Of a stretch of 64,000 nt of DNA, positions 53,087-61,206 are shown piece by piece. The notes beneath the pieces were generated by a model. The model made no database searches. It was not told the DNA's origin and saw nothing but the letters and a program-made list of their open reading frames with translations. Position 1 is the first letter of the stretch. The number at the start of each line of letters is the position of its first letter. Both the position numbers and the translations under genes were made by a program. Origin of the DNA: WHSW01 sp963729075 (GTDB lineage: Bacteria > Actinomycetota > Thermoleophilia > Solirubrobacterales > 70-9); contig CAVSMU010000011.1 of assembly GCA_963729075.1 (NCBI GenBank), positions 1 to 64,000 on the forward strand, in the 5' to 3' direction.

Positions 53087-55929
53087 GCGCCGCCTTCTAC
53101 TGCGTCGCCGACTCGCGCTACTTCCTGGGCGCGGTCGGGCTCGTCAACTCGCTGCGCCTGGTCGGCCACCGCGAGCCGATCTATCTGCTCGACTGCGGCC
53201 TCGACGACGAGCAGCGGCGGCTGCTGGAGGGGGAGGTGACGCTCGTCGGCGCCCCCCAGCATGCGCCGCCCACGCTGCTGAAGACGATCGCCCCGCTCGC
53301 CCACCCGGCGGACGTGATGGTCCTGATCGACACCGACCTGATCGTCACCCGGCGGCTCGAGGAGCCGATCGCCGCGGCGGCCCGGGGCAGGGTGGTCGCG
53401 TTTCGCAACGACACCGAGCGCCACGTGCCGGAATGGGGCGAGCTGCTCGACCTCGGCCCGGTGCGACCGCAGCCCTACGTCAGCTTCGCCCTCGTGGCAT
53501 TCGATCGCGCGCTGGGAACCGAGGTCCTACGGCTGCTAGCCGAGCGCCAGGCGCAAATCGACTTCGAGCGCACCTATTGGCGCGAGCGCCGGATCACCGA
53601 CTACCCGCTGCTGTACGCAGACCAGGACGTGCTGAACGCGATCCTGGCCTCCCGGGTGGAGCCCGATCGCCTGCTGGCGCTCGACCAGGCGCTGGCGCCG
53701 CTGCCGCCGTTCAGCGGCCTGCGGGTCGTCGACGAGCGCGCCCTGCGCTGCGCCTACGCCGACGGGGTCGAGCCCTACGTCGTCCACCACTGGCTCGCCA
53801 AACCGTGGCTCGAGCCGACCCACCACGGCGTCTACTCGCGCCTGCTGCGCCGGCTGCTGGTCGGCGAGGAGCTCGCGATCAGGGTCCCCGAGCGCCTGAT
53901 CCCGCTGCGCTTCCGCGCCGGGCTGCGCGCCTACGCAGAACGCACCCGCATCAACGTGCGCGAGCGGTTTCGCTACCACGTGCGCGAGCCGCTGGCCGCG
54001 CGCGGCGAGGAGCGCCAGCCGTTGAAGGCGGCCTTTTACTGCGTCGCCGACTCGCGCTACTTCCTGGGCGCGGTCGGGCTCGTCAACTCGCTGCGCCTGG
54101 TCGGCCACCGCGAGCCGATCTATCTGCTCGACTGCGGCCTCGACGACGAGCAGCGGCGGCTGCTGGAGGGGGAGGTGAGCATCGTGGCCGGCCCGACCGA
54201 CGCCGCGCCCCAGGTGCTCAAGGCGATCGCGCCGGTGCGCCATCCCGCCGAGACGATGGCGCTCATCGACGTCGACATGATCGCCACCCGCCCGCTGACC
54301 GAGCTGATCGAGCCGGCGGCGGCGGGGGCCGTGGTGGCGGGCGGCAGCGGCCTCGACCGCTTCTGCCCGGAGTGGGCGGACCTGCTCGACCTCGGCCCGC
54401 TCACCCGCCGGCCGTACGTCTCGACCGGGCTGGTGGTCGCGGGCGGGGACCTCGGGCGCGAGCTCGTCCGCATCGTCGACGAGCGCCGGGGCGCGGTCGA
54501 CTTCGAGCTCACCTTCTGGCGCCGCAACGTCGCCGAGTATCCGCTCGTGCACGCCGACCAGGACCTGATCAACGCCGCGATCTGCGCGCGCGCCGGCGAC
54601 GGCCAGCTGATCGTCTTCGATCCACGGCTCTCGGCGAGCCCGCCGTTCACCGGCCTGCGGGTCGTCGACGAGCGCGCCCTGCGCTGCGCCTACGCCGACG
54701 GGGTCGAGCCCTACGTCGTCCACCACTGGCTCGCCAAACCGTGGCTCGAGCCGACCCACCACGGCGTCTACTCGCGCCTGCTGCGCCGGCTGCTGGTCGG
54801 CGAGGAGCTCGCGATCAGGGTCCCCGAGCGCCTGATCCCGCTGCGCTTCCGCGCCGGGCTGCGCGCCTACGCAGAACGCACCCGCATCAACGTGCGCGAG
54901 CGGTTTCGCTACCACGTGCGCGAGCCGCTGGCCGCGCGCGGCGAGGAGCGCCAGCCGTTGAAGGCGGCCTTTTACTGCGTCGCCGACTCGCGCTACTTCC
55001 TGGGCGCGGTCGGGCTCGTCAACTCGCTGCGCCTGGTCGGCCACCGCGAGCCGATCTATCTGCTCGACTGCGGCCTCGACGACGAGCAGCGGCGGCTGCT
55101 GGAGCGGGAGGTCGAGCTGGTCGCGGCACCGGCCGAGGCGCCGCCGTGGCTGCGCAAGACCGTGGCGCCGCTCTCGCGGCCCGCCGAGGTCGCGGTCCTG
55201 GTCGACGCCGACATGGTCATCGCCCGCCCGCTCGACGAGCTGATCGACCGGGCCGCCGGCGGCCGGGTGATCGCCTTTCGGGATCGCCAGCAGCGCTTCT
55301 TCTCCGAATGGGGTGACCTGCTCGGCCTCGGGACGGCCCGGCCCGGTCCGTACGTCTCATCCGGGTTGGTGTTCTGCGGCGGCTCGACCGGCCGCCGGGT
55401 CCTCGAGCTGCTCGACGAGCGCCAATCGCGGGTCGACTTCGAGCTCACCTTCTGGCGCCGCAACGTCCGCGGCTATCCGTTCCTGTACGCGGACCAGGAC
55501 GTCCTCAACGCCATCCTCGCCACGCGCGAGGAGCCCGAGCGGGTGGAGGCGCTCGACCACCGGCTCGCCGCGACCCCCCCGTTCCGCGGCCTGCGGATCG
55601 GCGACGAGCGCACGCTCCGGTGCGCCTACCGCAACGGCGCCGAGCCCTACGTCATCCACCAGTACGTGCGCAAGCCGTGGCTCGAGGCGACCTACCACGG
55701 CGTCTACTCGCGGCTCCTGCGACGGCTGCTGATCGCCGACGACGTCGCCGTCCGACCGCCGGAGGCGCGGATCCCACTGCGGATGAGAACGGGCGCGCGG
55801 GCGCGCATCGAGCGCGCTCGCGTCAACGCCACCGATTTCTTGCGCTGGCACCTCGGCGATCGGCTGCCGCGACCGATCGCGACCCGGGTGGAGGACCTGC
55901 GGCGCCTGCGCGAGACACCGAGCCAGTGA
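53083..55929 (+). CDS. Three-module GT8-like glycosyltransferase
   Basis: The 948-residue protein begins at TTG 53083 inside the previous stop and contains three modules of about 312 residues. Each has FYCVADSRYFLGAVGLVNSL, a DxD motif (DTD, DVD, DAD in order), DQD-(V/L)-(L/I)-NA, and PYVVHHWLAKPWLEPTHHGV (third: PYVIHQYVRKPWLEATYHGV). GT8-like enzymes use the DxD to bind Mn2+ and a nucleotide-sugar. Modules 1 to 2 and 2 to 3 are joined by PLKAAF, where the DNA reads CCGTTGAAG and keeps a hidden TTGA stop/start overlap, suggesting fused single-module ancestors. The modules share a perfect 454-bp repeat. Each middle section differs, so acceptor specificity may differ. Confidence 0.83.
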   Translation: MSAAFYCVADSRYFLGAVGLVNSLRLVGHREPIYLLDCGLDDEQRRLLEGEVTLVGAPQHAPPTLLKTIAPLAHPADVMVLIDTDLIVTRRLEEPIAAAARGRVVAFRNDTERHVPEWGELLDLGPVRPQPYVSFALVAFDRALGTEVLRLLAERQAQIDFERTYWRERRITDYPLLYADQDVLNAILASRVEPDRLLALDQALAPLPPFSGLRVVDERALRCAYADGVEPYVVHHWLAKPWLEPTHHGVYSRLLRRLLVGEELAIRVPERLIPLRFRAGLRAYAERTRINVRERFRYHVREPLAARGEERQPLKAAFYCVADSRYFLGAVGLVNSLRLVGHREPIYLLDCGLDDEQRRLLEGEVSIVAGPTDAAPQVLKAIAPVRHPAETMALIDVDMIATRPLTELIEPAAAGAVVAGGSGLDRFCPEWADLLDLGPLTRRPYVSTGLVVAGGDLGRELVRIVDERRGAVDFELTFWRRNVAEYPLVHADQDLINAAICARAGDGQLIVFDPRLSASPPFTGLRVVDERALRCAYADGVEPYVVHHWLAKPWLEPTHHGVYSRLLRRLLVGEELAIRVPERLIPLRFRAGLRAYAERTRINVRERFRYHVREPLAARGEERQPLKAAFYCVADSRYFLGAVGLVNSLRLVGHREPIYLLDCGLDDEQRRLLEREVELVAAPAEAPPWLRKTVAPLSRPAEVAVLVDADMVIARPLDELIDRAAGGRVIAFRDRQQRFFSEWGDLLGLGTARPGPYVSSGLVFCGGSTGRRVLELLDERQSRVDFELTFWRRNVRGYPFLYADQDVLNAILATREEPERVEALDHRLAATPPFRGLRIGDERTLRCAYRNGAEPYVIHQYVRKPWLEATYHGVYSRLLRRLLIADDVAVRPPEARIPLRMRTGARARIERARVNATDFLRWHLGDRLPRPIATRVEDLRRLRETPSQ
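53715..54168 (+). repeat. 454-bp perfect direct repeat, copy 1
   Basis: This stretch covers the 3' part of module 1 and the 5' part of module 2 of the three-module GT8-like gene. By eye it is identical, base for base, to 54651-55104, with offset 936 bp (312 codons). The copies are bounded by mismatches at 53714/54650 and 54169/55105. Outside it the modules differ widely, which indicates recent unequal crossing-over or gene conversion. Confidence 0.9.
54651..55104 (+). repeat. 454-bp perfect direct repeat, copy 2
   Basis: Second copy of the repeat at 53715-54168, lying over the 3' part of module 2 and the 5' part of module 3. Related but shorter identity also exists with the start of module 1 (from about 53098 to 53238), so three module starts share nearly the same DNA. 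Confidence 0.9.
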
Positions 55930-56894
55930 CCGACGCCGCCTTCTACTGCATGTCGAGCGAGCTCTACTTCCCGGGCGCGGTGGGCCTCGTCAACTCGCTG
56001 CGCGTCGCCGGTCACCGCGAGCCGATCTACCTGCTCGACTGCGGGCTCACAGCCCCGCATCGCGACGCGCTCGCCGCGGAGGCGACGATCGTGCCCGCGC
56101 CCAGTGAGGCGCCGCCGTTCCTGCTCAAGACGATCGCTCCGCTGCGCCATCCCGCCGACGTGATGGTGCTGATCGACGTCGACATGGTCGTCACCCGACC
56201 CCTGAGGCCTCTGATCGAGCGGGCCGCCGAGGGTCGCGTCGTGGTCTTCAAGGACAACATGGACAGGTTCGACCCGCGGTGGGGCCCCGCGCTCGACCTC
56301 GGCCCGGCGCGCCGGCGCCCCTACGTCTCCTCCGGGCTCGTCGTGCTCGGCGGCGAACCGGGGCGCGAGGCCCTTCGCCTCTGGGACGATCGCCAGCACC
56401 GGGTGGACTACGAACGCTCCTACTTCGGCGCGGACGAGCCCGGATACCCGTTCCTCTACCTCGACCAGGACATCCTCAACGCGATCCTCAGCACCAGCGT
56501 CGAGCCCGAGCGCGTGGTCACACTCGACAAGCGCCTCGCCCCCACGCCGCCATTCCGCCGGCTGCGGGTCACCGGCGCGGACGGGCTGCGGTCCGCCTAC
56601 GACGACGGCACCGAGCCCTACGTCATCCACCAGTTCGTTCGCAAGCCCTGGCTCGAGCCGATGTACCACGGGATCTACTCGCGGCTGCTCAGCCGGCTCT
56701 GGCTGGGGCCGGACGTGCCCGTGAAACTCCCGGAGCGCGAGGTTCCGTTGCGCATGCGAAACGGGCTCGTCGCCAGGCTCGAGCGCCGGCGCGTCGACGT
56801 GCTCGACCTCGCCCGCTGGTACGTACGCGACGTGATCCCGGAGTGGATGCAGGCGCGAGTGGCATCGGCCCGCGGGCGGGTGCGCCGCGCGTGA
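55926..56894 (+). CDS. GT8-like glycosyltransferase, single module
   Basis: Starting at GTG 55926 in the previous stop (GTGA), the 322-residue protein is one module: AAFYCMSSELYFPGAVGLVN, LIDVDMVVTRPLRPLIERAA (DVD), FLYLDQDILNAILSTSVEPE and YVIHQFVRKPWLEPMYHGIY. The C-terminal basic helix (GLVARLERRRVDVLDLARWY) may contact the membrane. A longer frame starting at 55620 belongs to a shadow of the previous gene. It overlaps the next module gene by four bases. Confidence 0.85.
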   Translation: MTDAAFYCMSSELYFPGAVGLVNSLRVAGHREPIYLLDCGLTAPHRDALAAEATIVPAPSEAPPFLLKTIAPLRHPADVMVLIDVDMVVTRPLRPLIERAAEGRVVVFKDNMDRFDPRWGPALDLGPARRRPYVSSGLVVLGGEPGREALRLWDDRQHRVDYERSYFGADEPGYPFLYLDQDILNAILSTSVEPERVVTLDKRLAPTPPFRRLRVTGADGLRSAYDDGTEPYVIHQFVRKPWLEPMYHGIYSRLLSRLWLGPDVPVKLPEREVPLRMRNGLVARLERRRVDVLDLARWYVRDVIPEWMQARVASARGRVRRA

Positions 56895-57817
56895 GCCGGG
56901 CCGCCTTCTACTGCGTCGCCGACGAGCGCTACTTCCTCGGCCTCGTTGGGATGCTCAACTCGCTTCGCCTGCTGGGCCATCGCGAGCCCGTATACGTGCT
57001 CGACGCCGGGCTCACGCGCGACCAGCGCGAGCTGCTCGCCCCGCACGCGAGCGTCGTCGCGGGGGACCGCGCGACCGCGCCGTGGCTGGCGAAGACGCTC
57101 GCCCCGATGCGCGACCCGGCCGAGGTGATGATCCTGATCGACGCCGACATGATCGTCACCCGCTCGCTCGCCGAGCTGATCGCGGAGGCCGCCGCGGACC
57201 GCGTGATCGCCTTTCGCAACGACCGGCCGCGGTTCGTCGCGCAGTGGGGAGAGCTCCTCGAACTGGGCACGGCGACGCCGCGCCCCTACGTCTCTTCCGG
57301 CCTCGTGGTCCTCGGTGGCGAAACCGGGTCCGAGGTGCTGCGCCTGCTCGACGATCGCCAGCGCCGGGTGGACATGGACCGGACCCTGTTCGGCCGCAAC
57401 GAGGCCGACTACCCGTTCCTGTATCCGGAGCAGGACGTGCTCAACGCGATCCTCTGCACGCGGGTCGATGCCGACCGCGTCGACGCGCTCGAGAACCGGC
57501 TCGCCCCCAACCCCCCGTTCGCCGGCCTGCGCCTCGCCGACGAGGCGACGCTGCGCTGCGAGTACGCGGACGGCACCCAGCCCTACGTGCTCCACCACTT
57601 CCACCGCAAGCCGTGGCTGGCGCCGATGTACCACGGGCTCTTCTCGCGCCTGCTCGCGCGCCTGTTGCTCGGACCTGACGTCACCCTGCGGCCGCCCGCG
57701 GACCAGGTGCCGCTGCGCATGCGCCGCGGGCCGATCGCGCGCGTCGAGCGGGCCCGGGTCGACGTCGTCGACGTCTTCCGGCGCTACGTCCTTCACCGAA
57801 CCGGGACGGCACTCTGA
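56891..57817 (+). CDS. GT8-like glycosyltransferase, single module
   Basis: Starting at GTG 56891 inside the previous stop, the 308-residue protein has RAAFYCVADERYFLGLVGML, LIDADMIVTRSLAELIAEAA (DAD), FLYPEQDVLNAILCTRVDAD and YVLHHFHRKPWLAPMYHGLF. The usual DQD before VLNA is EQD here, the only member with this change. The C-terminal basic helix is present (GPIARVERARVDVVDVFRRY). It is followed 12 bases later by the frame-disrupted module. Confidence 0.85.
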   Translation: MSRAAFYCVADERYFLGLVGMLNSLRLLGHREPVYVLDAGLTRDQRELLAPHASVVAGDRATAPWLAKTLAPMRDPAEVMILIDADMIVTRSLAELIAEAAADRVIAFRNDRPRFVAQWGELLELGTATPRPYVSSGLVVLGGETGSEVLRLLDDRQRRVDMDRTLFGRNEADYPFLYPEQDVLNAILCTRVDADRVDALENRLAPNPPFAGLRLADEATLRCEYADGTQPYVLHHFHRKPWLAPMYHGLFSRLLARLLLGPDVTLRPPADQVPLRMRRGPIARVERARVDVVDVFRRYVLHRTGTAL

Positions 57818-57828
57818 CCGAGCCAGCC

Positions 57829-58780
57829 GTGGCGTTCTACTCGGTGACCGGCCGGGACTTCTTCCCGGGCGCCGTCGCCCTGCTCAACTCGCTGCGGCTG
57901 CTCGGCCACGACGAGCCGTTGCTGGTGGTCGACTGCGGAATGACCGCCCGCCAGCGCGAGCTGCTCGCGGAGCACGCGACGGTGCTGCCGGCGCCCGGTC
58001 GCCGCGCCGCCGAGCGTGCTGAAGCTGGTCGCGCCGCAGGCGCATCCGGCCGAAGTCATGGTGCTGCTCGACGCCGACGTGATCGTCACGCGCCCGCTCA
58101 CCGAGCTGTTCGAGACGGCGGCCGGCGGGACGCTGGTCGCCTTTCGCAACGACCGGGAGCGCTACTTCGCCGAGTGGGGCGAGCTCCTCGGCCTCGGGCC
58201 GGTGCGCGCAGACCCCTACCTGACCTCGAGCGCCGTCGTGCTCGGGCGCGAGGCCGGGGAGCGGCTGCTGCCGCTGATCGACGAGCTGCAGGCTGGGATC
58301 GACCGCGAGCGGACCTGGGTCGGCGGCGGCGCGCAAACCGACCCGCTGTACTACCTCGACCAGGACGTGCTCAACGCAGTGGCCCACTCCCGGCTTGCCC
58401 CCGAGCAGGTGGTCGCACTCGACGCGCGCCTGGCGCCGATCCCGCCGTTCGCCGGCGTCCGGCTGCTCGAGCCGCAGGGGCTCCGGTGCGCGTACCGCGA
58501 CGGCGCCCGGCCGTATCTGCTCCACCACGCGTCCCGCAAGCCCTGGCTGGTGCGGATGCGCAGCAGCGTGTACTCGCGGCTCCTCACCCGGCTGCTGCTG
58601 GCCCCCGACGTCGCCCTTCGCCTCGACCCCGGGGAGCTCCCGCTGGTGCTTCGCACCGGCTCGGCCGCCGGCGCCGCCCGCCTCGTCACCGACCTGCTGA
58701 TGACCGTCCCCGGCGCGGTGCGGCGGCTGCGGCGGCGCCCGGCCCCCGTGCGCGCGTGGCCCAACTCCCCGGCACCTTGA
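57829..58780 (+). pseudogene. GT8-like glycosyltransferase, single module with a one-base frame break
   Basis: From GTG 57829 the frame reads AFYSVTGRDFFPGAVALLNS and LRLLGHDEPLLVVDCGM, then at about 57993 turns into Arg/Ala-rich nonsense. The next frame restores APPSVLKLVAPQAHPAEVMV, LLDADVIVTRPLTELFETAA (DAD), YYLDQDVLNAVAHSRLAPEQ and LLHHASRKPWLVRMRSSVYS, and ends at 58780. Removing one C from the CCC run in GCGCCCGGTCGCC repairs the gene. It may be intact in the organism. The +1 frame fuses this N-terminus to the next gene, which is artificial. Confidence 0.75.
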
Positions 58781-60003
58781 CCGAGCGGCTCCAGGTCATC
58801 GTCGCGGCGATCGGCTGGACCGGCCACGCGTTCCCGGCGATCGCGCTGGCGCGCGAGCTGCGCGCCCGCGGGCACGGTGTCGTCGTCGATACCTTCGAGC
58901 GCTGGCGCGACGTGATCGGCGATCTCGGGCTCGAGTTCGTCGCGGCACCGGAGCGCATCCGCTTCGCGGGACTGGGCGGCGCGGACGAGGCGGCCCCGAG
59001 CCTGGCGGAGGTCGCCCGCGACCTCCTGCCGGTGCTGCGCGACCGGCGCCCGGACGTCGTGGTCAGCGACCTGTTCACGCTCGCCCCGGCGCTCGCGGCC
59101 GAGCTTGCGGGCGTCCGCAGGGCGAGCCTGATCCCGCATCCGTATCCAGCGCACGCCCCGGGCCTGCCCTTCTATCCGCTCGGGCTGCTGCCGCCGCGCA
59201 CGCCCGTCGGAGGGCTCGCCTGGCGGGCGATGTGGCCCGGCGTCGGCACCCGGCTGCCGAACACGCGACTTCGCGACGTGCGAGCGGCGCTCGACGCCAC
59301 CAGGGCCGAGCTCGGGCTCGCGCCCGTCGGGCGCTACGACGGACAGATCAGCGACCAGCTGGCGATCGTCGCGACCTTTCCCCAGCTCGAGTACCCGCGC
59401 CGCTGGCCGCCGCACGTCCACGTCACCGGGCCGATGCGCTTCGAGCTCCCGCATCCCGACGTCGAGCTGCCGGCGGGCGACGAGCCGCTCGTGGTGGTCG
59501 CCGTGAGCACCGAGCGCGATCCGGCGCACGAGCTGATCGGCGCCGCGCTCGAGGCGCTGGCCGAGGAGCCGGTGCGGGTGATCGCGACCACCAACCGCCA
59601 CGACGGCGGCTACTCGGGACGGGTGCCGGCCAACGCGCGGGTCGTCCCATGGCTCTCCTACAGCCAGGTGATGCCGGAGGCGGCGCTGGTCGTCTCCCAC
59701 GGCGGCCACGGAACGGTCGCCAGGGCGCTCGGGACCGGCGTGCCGGTCCTCGTCTGCCCGCCGGCGGGGGACATGGCGGAGAACGGCGCCCGCGTCGCGT
59801 GGGCCGGCGCGGGGCTCATGCTCCCCGGCCGGCTGTTGAGCCCCGGGCGCCTGCGCCTCGCGGTCCGCCGGCTCCTCGGCGAGGGCCGGTTCGCCGCCCG
59901 GGCCGAAGCGATCGCGTCGTGGAGCCGCGGCAACGACGGCGCCGCGCGGGGCGCGGATCTCGTGGAGGGCCTCGCCGGCGGCCGTATCGTTAGCGGCCCG
60001 TGA
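58777..60003 (+). CDS. GT1/UGT-like (MGT-type) glycosyltransferase, first of four
   Basis: Starting at TTG 58777, which overlaps the previous stop (TTGA), the 408-residue protein has the GT-B layout: an acceptor-side N-terminal domain (VAAIGWTGHAFPAIALAREL, VVVSDLFTLAPALAAELAGV, PHPYPAHAPGLPFYPLGLLP) and a donor-side C-terminal domain with VVSHGGHGTVARALGTGVPV and LVCPPAGDMAENGARVAWAG, the UGT/MGT donor-binding signature. Such enzymes glycosylate lipids, aglycones or sugars with UDP- or TDP-sugars. Its middle shares long near-identical stretches with the third copy. Confidence 0.88.
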   Translation: MTERLQVIVAAIGWTGHAFPAIALARELRARGHGVVVDTFERWRDVIGDLGLEFVAAPERIRFAGLGGADEAAPSLAEVARDLLPVLRDRRPDVVVSDLFTLAPALAAELAGVRRASLIPHPYPAHAPGLPFYPLGLLPPRTPVGGLAWRAMWPGVGTRLPNTRLRDVRAALDATRAELGLAPVGRYDGQISDQLAIVATFPQLEYPRRWPPHVHVTGPMRFELPHPDVELPAGDEPLVVVAVSTERDPAHELIGAALEALAEEPVRVIATTNRHDGGYSGRVPANARVVPWLSYSQVMPEAALVVSHGGHGTVARALGTGVPVLVCPPAGDMAENGARVAWAGAGLMLPGRLLSPGRLRLAVRRLLGEGRFAARAEAIASWSRGNDGAARGADLVEGLAGGRIVSGP

Positions 60004-61206
60004 GCGGCCGGCTGAGAGTCATGGTGGGCGCGGTCGGGCTGGCGGGCCACGCGCTGCCCGCGATCGCGCTGGCGCGCGCGCTGCGACGCCCGCGGGCACG
60101 AGGTCCTGTTCTGCAGCTACGAGCGCTGGCGGGAGACGGTCGAGGGTCTCGGGTTACGGTTCCAGGGCGGCGCGGAGCAGATCTTCGATCCGGTCGCCGG
60201 GGCCGACGGCGCCGACGCGAGCGTGGCGGAGGTGGTGAGGGCGCTGCTGCCGAGCGTGCGCGAGTTCGCGCCCGACGTCGTCGTCAGCGACGGGCTCACC
60301 CTGACCCCGGGGCTGGCGGCGGAGGTCGCCGGGCTGCCGCGCGCGACGCTCTTGCCCGAGGTCTATCCGGCGCACGCGCCCGGCCTGCCGTTCTTCTCGC
60401 TCGGACTGCTGCCGCCCAGGACGCGGGCCGGATCGGCGGCCTGGCGCGCGCTCGACCCCGCGCTCGGCATCCGGCTGCCGAGCCGGCGCTGGATGCCGCG
60501 CTCGCACCTCGCGCTCAACGACCAGCGGCGCGAGCTCGGCCTGGCTCCGCGCGAGCGCCTCGACCGTCCTCCCGACGAAGAGCTGACCCTGGTGGCGACC
60601 CTGCCACAGCTCGAGTATCCGCGGGAGTGGCCGCCCGGCGTGCACGTCGTCGGACCGATGTTCTTCGAGCCGCGCCATCCCGAGCCCGCGCTCCCGGCCG
60701 GAGACGATCCGCTCGTGGTGATCGCGCCGAGCACCGTCAAGGACCCTCGCTCCCGGCTCCTGCGCGTGGCGCTGGACGCGCTGGCGAGCGAGCCCGTGCG
60801 GATCGTCGTCACCACCGGTGGCGCGCAGCGCGTGCCCGTCGCGGTACCCGCGAACGCCGTGGCCGCCGACTGGATCGACTACTCCCGGGTGATGCCGCAG
60901 GCCGCGGTGGTCATCTGTCACGGCAACCACGGCACCGTCACCAGGGCACTGGCCGAGGCTGCGCCGCTCGCGATCAGCCCGGCGATGCCCGACGACGCGG
61001 AGCACGGCGCCCGGGTCGCCTGGAGCGGGGCCGGGTTGATGATCCCGAAGCCGCTGCTCACCGCGGCGGCGATGCGCGCGGTGGTCCGGCGCCTGCTGCA
61101 TGATCGTCGCTTCGCGGAGCGGGCCGGCGCGATCGCCGCCTGGTCGCGTGCTCACGACGGCGCCGCGGAGGGCGCGGAGCTGGTGGAACGGCACGCCGGT
61201 TCATGA
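60000..61206 (+). CDS. GT1/UGT-like glycosyltransferase, second of four, frame break near N-terminus
   Basis: GTG 60000 gives GRLRVMVGAVGLAGHALPAI and then derails near 60084-60092. The next frame restores DARGHEVLFCSYERW and VVRALLPSVREFAPDVVVSD to the end at 61206. An indel in CTGCGACGCC (expected CTGCGCGACGCC) explains it. The donor-site signature here reads VICHGNHGTVTRALAEAAPL, with Asn in place of the second Gly of HGGHG, and the following PP or PV segment is SPAMPDDAEHGARVAWSG, unlike its three paralogues. If translation began at GTG 60223, the first domain would be cut. Confidence 0.72.

Noticed and set aside
53536..55044. Minus-strand frame with internal repeats in the GT8-like array
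   Set aside because: Its repeats are only the reverse reading of the 454-bp direct repeat. No independent protein features are visible.
53083..58780. Repeat array considered as CRISPR
   Set aside because: Units are about 936 bp, coding and in frame. No short repeat-spacer structure exists anywhere in the window.
57829..60003. Single 724-residue GT8/UGT fusion protein
   Set aside because: The joint is made of out-of-frame nonsense between 57993 and 58777. The second half of the GT8-like module lies in the next frame, and the UGT has its own TTG start.
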